This document shows, in pieces, positions 61,530 through 64,000 of a DNA stretch of 64,000 nucleotides. This DNA is from Thermococcus chitonophagus. GTDB taxonomy: Archaea; Methanobacteriota_B; Thermococci; Thermococcales; Thermococcaceae. The number at the start of each line of letters is the position of its first letter. Position 1 is the stretch's first letter. A program made the position numbers and the translations under genes. Where the stretch lies: the NCBI RefSeq assembly GCF_002214605.1, contig NZ_CP015193.1, positions 1,220,978 to 1,284,977 of the forward strand, given 5' to 3'. The notes under the pieces were generated by a model. That model saw nothing but the letters and a program-made list of their open reading frames with translations. It ran no database searches and was not told the origin of the DNA.

Positions 61530-62079
61530 CGGAGGCCAATATGTGCACAGGATTTGGAGGACACTCCGCTACCTCGGGGTTGAGGCCAAGATAATCCCCA
61601 ACACTACACCCTTGGAAGAGATAAAGAAGATGAAGCCCAGAGGAATAATATTCTCGGGCGGCCCAAGCTTGGAGAACACGGGCAACTGTGAAAAAATCCT
61701 TGAGAACTATGAGGAGTTCAACGTCCCGATCCTGGGAATCTGCCTGGGGCATCAGCTAATCGCTAAGTTCTTTGGTGGTAGGGTTGGTAGGGGAGAGAAG
61801 GCCGAGTACAGTCTAGTTGAGATTGAAATCGTCGATGAGGACGATATATTCCAAGGCCTGCCGAAGAAGCTCAAGGTCTGGGAGAGCCACATGGATGAAG
61901 TTAAGGAGCTTCCCCCAGGGTTCAAGCTATTGGCCAAGAGCGAGACCTGCCCAGTGGAGGCCATGAAGCATGAGAAGTTACCAATCTATGGGGTCCAGTT
62001 CCATCCAGAGGTTGCGCACACGGAGCATGGGGCAGATATCCTTAGGAATTTTGCCAAGATTTGCGGGGAGATCAGCTAG
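61510..62079 (+). CDS. guaAa: GMP synthase glutamine amidotransferase subunit
   Basis: A 189-residue class I glutaminase. GGAGGTGGG precedes ATG 61510, which lies inside the toxin gene. Catalytic residues are Cys78 in GICLGHQ, His165 and Glu167 in [14 protein letters not shown]. It gives ammonia to the ATPase subunit encoded at 59823, the order being reversed relative to many archaea (ATPase first). The stop TAG overlaps the end of a predicted guide RNA on the other strand. Confidence 0.95.
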   Translation: MIVIMDNGGQYVHRIWRTLRYLGVEAKIIPNTTPLEEIKKMKPRGIIFSGGPSLENTGNCEKILENYEEFNVPILGICLGHQLIAKFFGGRVGRGEKAEYSLVEIEIVDEDDIFQGLPKKLKVWESHMDEVKELPPGFKLLAKSETCPVEAMKHEKLPIYGVQFHPEVAHTEHGADILRNFAKICGEIS

Positions 62080-62130
62080 TCGATCCTGTCATCATCTTTT
62101 TCTTCAGCAACGGGTTTAGTCATCATCACA
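62069..62130 (-). ncRNA. C/D box guide sRNA antisense to the guaAa 3' end
   Basis: On the minus strand: box C ATGATGA (62126-62120), a 12-nt guide CTAAACCCGTTG, box D' CTGA, an 8-nt spacer, box C' ATGATGA (62095-62089), a 13-nt guide CAGGATCGACTAG and box D CTGA (62075-62072). All four boxes are exact; the D'-C' spacer is longer than the usual 3-5. CCTTAAAAAG (minus, about 62144-62153) is a TATA-like element at the right distance for its own promoter. The target RNAs were not searched. Confidence 0.75.
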
Positions 62131-62185
62131 AAATCCTGAGGAGTAAACTTTTTAAGGTTTAGCTCTTACTATCGAAGGTGATATT

Positions 62186-62455
62186 TTGGGATATACGATA
62201 TATTACAGGGTTGAGATAACTAGATGGAGTGAGTTTGTTAAGTTCATCAAGAGAATCTGCCGAGGGCTTGGAATTGGGTTTGAACTTTCTGGGAGTTACG
62301 TTGTAGTAACTGGGGAGGAAGCTGAAAGCCTAGTTATTCCGCCAAGTGGAGAAGGGTTCGTAAAAACGTATGGAAGAGAACCCATAACATCGATATACCT
62401 ACTCATACTCTACTCAATCTCGGCCTTTGGCTCGGTTCTGGTTTGGGAGGATTGA
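62186..62455 (+). CDS. Small hypothetical protein
   Basis: An 89-residue protein with TTG start 62186 (GGATATACG) and AAGGTGAT three bases upstream, which fixes the start. Beta-alpha-beta character: IYYRVEITRWSEFVKFIKRICRGLGIG and GSYVVVTGEEAESLVIPP, then a more hydrophobic SIYLLILYSISAFGSVLVW that may be a membrane-facing strand or short helix. Not recognised. Its 3' end overlaps the convergent DUF2101-like gene by 46 bp. Confidence 0.6.
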   Translation: MGYTIYYRVEITRWSEFVKFIKRICRGLGIGFELSGSYVVVTGEEAESLVIPPSGEGFVKTYGREPITSIYLLILYSISAFGSVLVWED

Positions 62456-63138
62456 AGTACCTCAATTATTCCTTTAGGAATTGCACCTCTCAATGGTCTA
62501 TTCTCTACTGCAATCTTAACTAGATCTCCTGGTTTAACCTCAATATTACATGTCACCCAATAGTAGCCAGGCTTGACATTGGCACTAATATCATCGTGTA
62601 CAAATACTTTCGCTAGATCCCCTTTTACCTCTTCTACAACGCCATATGTGTAGTCTCTTCCAAATTTTGCTTTAAAATAGCCCCTAAACGCAAGAACAAC
62701 GACTGTAATCCCCCCTATAAATCCGTATAAGTAAATTAGGCTACTCTTGATATCTCTTATGAGTGAATATCCGATAAACGCTACAGAGGATATTCCCATA
62801 AGGCCATAGTAGAAGAATCTATATGCAGGAACATTGATAACGAAATTTGTCCCACTAATCAATATGAACCTAATGATAAGGTATGATACAATACATAGGC
62901 TAAGAAGAGTATAGATCTGTGTTTTTAATATTATCATCAGAACTCCTGTGATAAGATACAAGATGAAAACTAACTGAAGGCATAAACTGAATGTTTCATG
63001 AGCTGTATACTTTTTAAGTCCAATTTTCGGGGGCCTTTCTAATGGTTTAGGAAATAAAAAGAACTTAAATGCCTTTATTATCTTTTGAGTCCAATATCCT
63101 ATTCTATCAAGTACCTCAATTATATCCAAATAGCCCAC
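62410..63138 (-). CDS. Membrane protein resembling DUF2101
   Basis: A 242-residue protein with about five hydrophobic helices in residues 50-160 and a C-terminal 80-residue cytosolic beta domain (YGVVEEVKGDLAKVFVHDDISANVKPGYYWVTCNIEVKPGDLVKIAVE), an OB-like layout. The N-terminus is amphipathic (RIGYWTQKIIKAFKFFLFPKPLERPP). This combination matches what I recall of the DUF2101 family of Thermococcales. Function unknown. It starts 11 bp after the upstream gene and is probably co-transcribed with it. Confidence 0.65.
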   Translation of the reverse strand: MGYLDIIEVLDRIGYWTQKIIKAFKFFLFPKPLERPPKIGLKKYTAHETFSLCLQLVFILYLITGVLMIILKTQIYTLLSLCIVSYLIIRFILISGTNFVINVPAYRFFYYGLMGISSVAFIGYSLIRDIKSSLIYLYGFIGGITVVVLAFRGYFKAKFGRDYTYGVVEEVKGDLAKVFVHDDISANVKPGYYWVTCNIEVKPGDLVKIAVENRPLRGAIPKGIIEVLQSSQTRTEPKAEIE

Positions 63139-63149
63139 CTCCTAGTTCT

Positions 63150-64000
63150 CTACTTCTGTAGTAATTCGGATGCACCTGTTGGTCCAAATATAGATGTGGC
63201 AGTCGTTTCGTCGATAAAGAAGTAAACACCCTCCCTATCAGGAGAGTCAGAAATTCCATATACTCTGTATGTCTGTTGATTACAAACTGGATTGTTGATA
63301 TAAAGTTTCCCTGGGAAATAATGATCAAGGAAACAAAAGTCAACACTATTAACATATTCTTCTGGCGATTTTTGAAGGACTGTTAGGAATAACCTATTGA
63401 GTTTTTCATCAAAGTAGTATGTTAGGCTATCCGTTGGCACCATAAAGCTTACTAGACCTATTGGATAGTAAAATCCATTTTTAGCTAGACCAAGCTCTTC
63501 CTGCATTTCTTTTGCAAGAGCAAGATATTTCTCATGATTCTCTGTACTTCCCTCAAGCCTTTCAAAGAATGACATTCCCCATGAAACTCCAAAGTACCCT
63601 ATCTCGCCTTCCTTATTACCGACTCTTTCTTGTTCGTTTATACATAGAAGGAAGGGCTCTATATCATAAGCCCTAGCAAGATTCTCGGGAGGACGAACTT
63701 CTTCCCCAGAGAGTATGGGCGAGTATTTAACGTAGGAATCACCCCAAACTACCCAAGAGAAATATCCAGCATTGTTAACTGTGTTATTTACTACTAAATA
63801 AATTGAGATTGGTGGGCTTAGAGATCCAGAGATAAAGGTTTGGGAGGACTCAGATGACGTCTCGGGATCGTGGATATAAGTCAAGTTTAGGCCTAGGCCT
63901 AGTGTAGAATTAAATATTACCTCATACCTATTAGGGTTCGATATAAACCACGTTCCTAGGGAATATTTTGCTAAGATATCTGTCCAGTTCTCTAGTATGA
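63150..64000 (-). CDS. Large secreted or membrane-bound hypothetical protein, 5' end outside window
   Basis: The frame is open from its stop at 63150 beyond the right edge; the ATG at 63884 is internal, because coding continues upstream as ILENWTDILAKYSLGTWFISNPNRYEVIFNSTLGLGLNLTYIHD. The seen part has many N-glycosylation sequons, Cys residues in LLCINEQE and NPVCNQQT, and beta-rich character, fitting an extracellular domain. STFT-like and STT3-like features were looked for and not found with confidence. The N-terminus must be read from the adjacent sequence. Confidence 0.65.
   Translation of the reverse strand, partial: ILENWTDILAKYSLGTWFISNPNRYEVIFNSTLGLGLNLTYIHDPETSSESSQTFISGSLSPPISIYLVVNNTVNNAGYFSWVVWGDSYVKYSPILSGEEVRPPENLARAYDIEPFLLCINEQERVGNKEGEIGYFGVSWGMSFFERLEGSTENHEKYLALAKEMQEELGLAKNGFYYPIGLVSFMVPTDSLTYYFDEKLNRLFLTVLQKSPEEYVNSVDFCFLDHYFPGKLYINNPVCNQQTYRVYGISDSPDREGVYFFIDETTATSIFGPTGASELLQK

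Overview
The window looks like chromosomal DNA of a hyperthermophilic archaeon of the genus Pyrococcus (Thermococcales). The basis is recognition from memory of protein sequences: prolyl oligopeptidase, aIF5A, Dph6, RpiA, PdxS/PdxT, split GMP synthase, PurP and the FAD proline dehydrogenase pair all read like Pyrococcus orthologues. TATA boxes are archaeal, ribosome sites are GGAGGTGAT-like, and a few genes look leaderless. The proline dehydrogenase beta chain differs at many positions from the P. horikoshii protein as I remember it, so this is probably another Pyrococcus species. No tRNA, rRNA or CRISPR array was seen.

Layout. 1-4.9 kb: small hypothetical gene, prolyl oligopeptidase, AAA/DUF234 ATPase, MFS transporter. 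4.9-9.2 kb: a four-gene, AT-rich, co-translated surface operon that may encode a TasA/AbpA-like extracellular filament. 9.5-12.5 kb: RNA methyltransferase, Dph6, a C/D box guide RNA, a zinc-finger protein and a metallo-beta-lactamase-fold protein. 12.5-21.3 kb: a TnpB relic, then an iron/Fe-S neighbourhood: three NifX/NifB-like proteins (two with Gly/Arg-rich tails), a two-gene permease, SufB and SufC. Three NifX-like promoters share a DtxR-like box TTAGGYTNACCTAA. 21.3-28.1 kb: translation and RNA modification genes (aIF5A, Nep1, m5C methyltransferase), RpiA and unknown membrane proteins.

28.1-40 kb: a sodium-symporter gene and an aromatic aminotransferase gene lie head to head and both lack their 5' thirds or quarters, as if one deletion removed the shared promoter region. 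An ABC-2 export operon with a large NEW3-domain protein follows, then proline dehydrogenase alpha/beta with PutP. Two unlisted microproteins (30 and 55 aa) accompany the two symporter systems. 40-45 kb: molybdopterin oxidoreductase with three small partner genes, uracil phosphoribosyltransferase and uracil permease. 45-48.9 kb: a radical SAM gene broken by a 13-bp tandem duplication, then Thi4, PdxS and PdxT (thiamine and vitamin B6 synthesis).

48.9-58.3 kb: an ATPase fragment, an AAA/DUF4143 ATPase, a formate-dehydrogenase-like catalytic subunit, an ATPase, an ABC uptake system probably for thiamine, and a decayed AAA/DUF4143 gene. 58.3-64 kb: purine synthesis (PurP, GuaA ATPase subunit, GuaA amidotransferase subunit) with a VapBC-type toxin-antitoxin pair inserted between the GuaA subunits, a second C/D box guide RNA, and membrane proteins, the last cut by the window edge.

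All family assignments are by eye; no searches were run.
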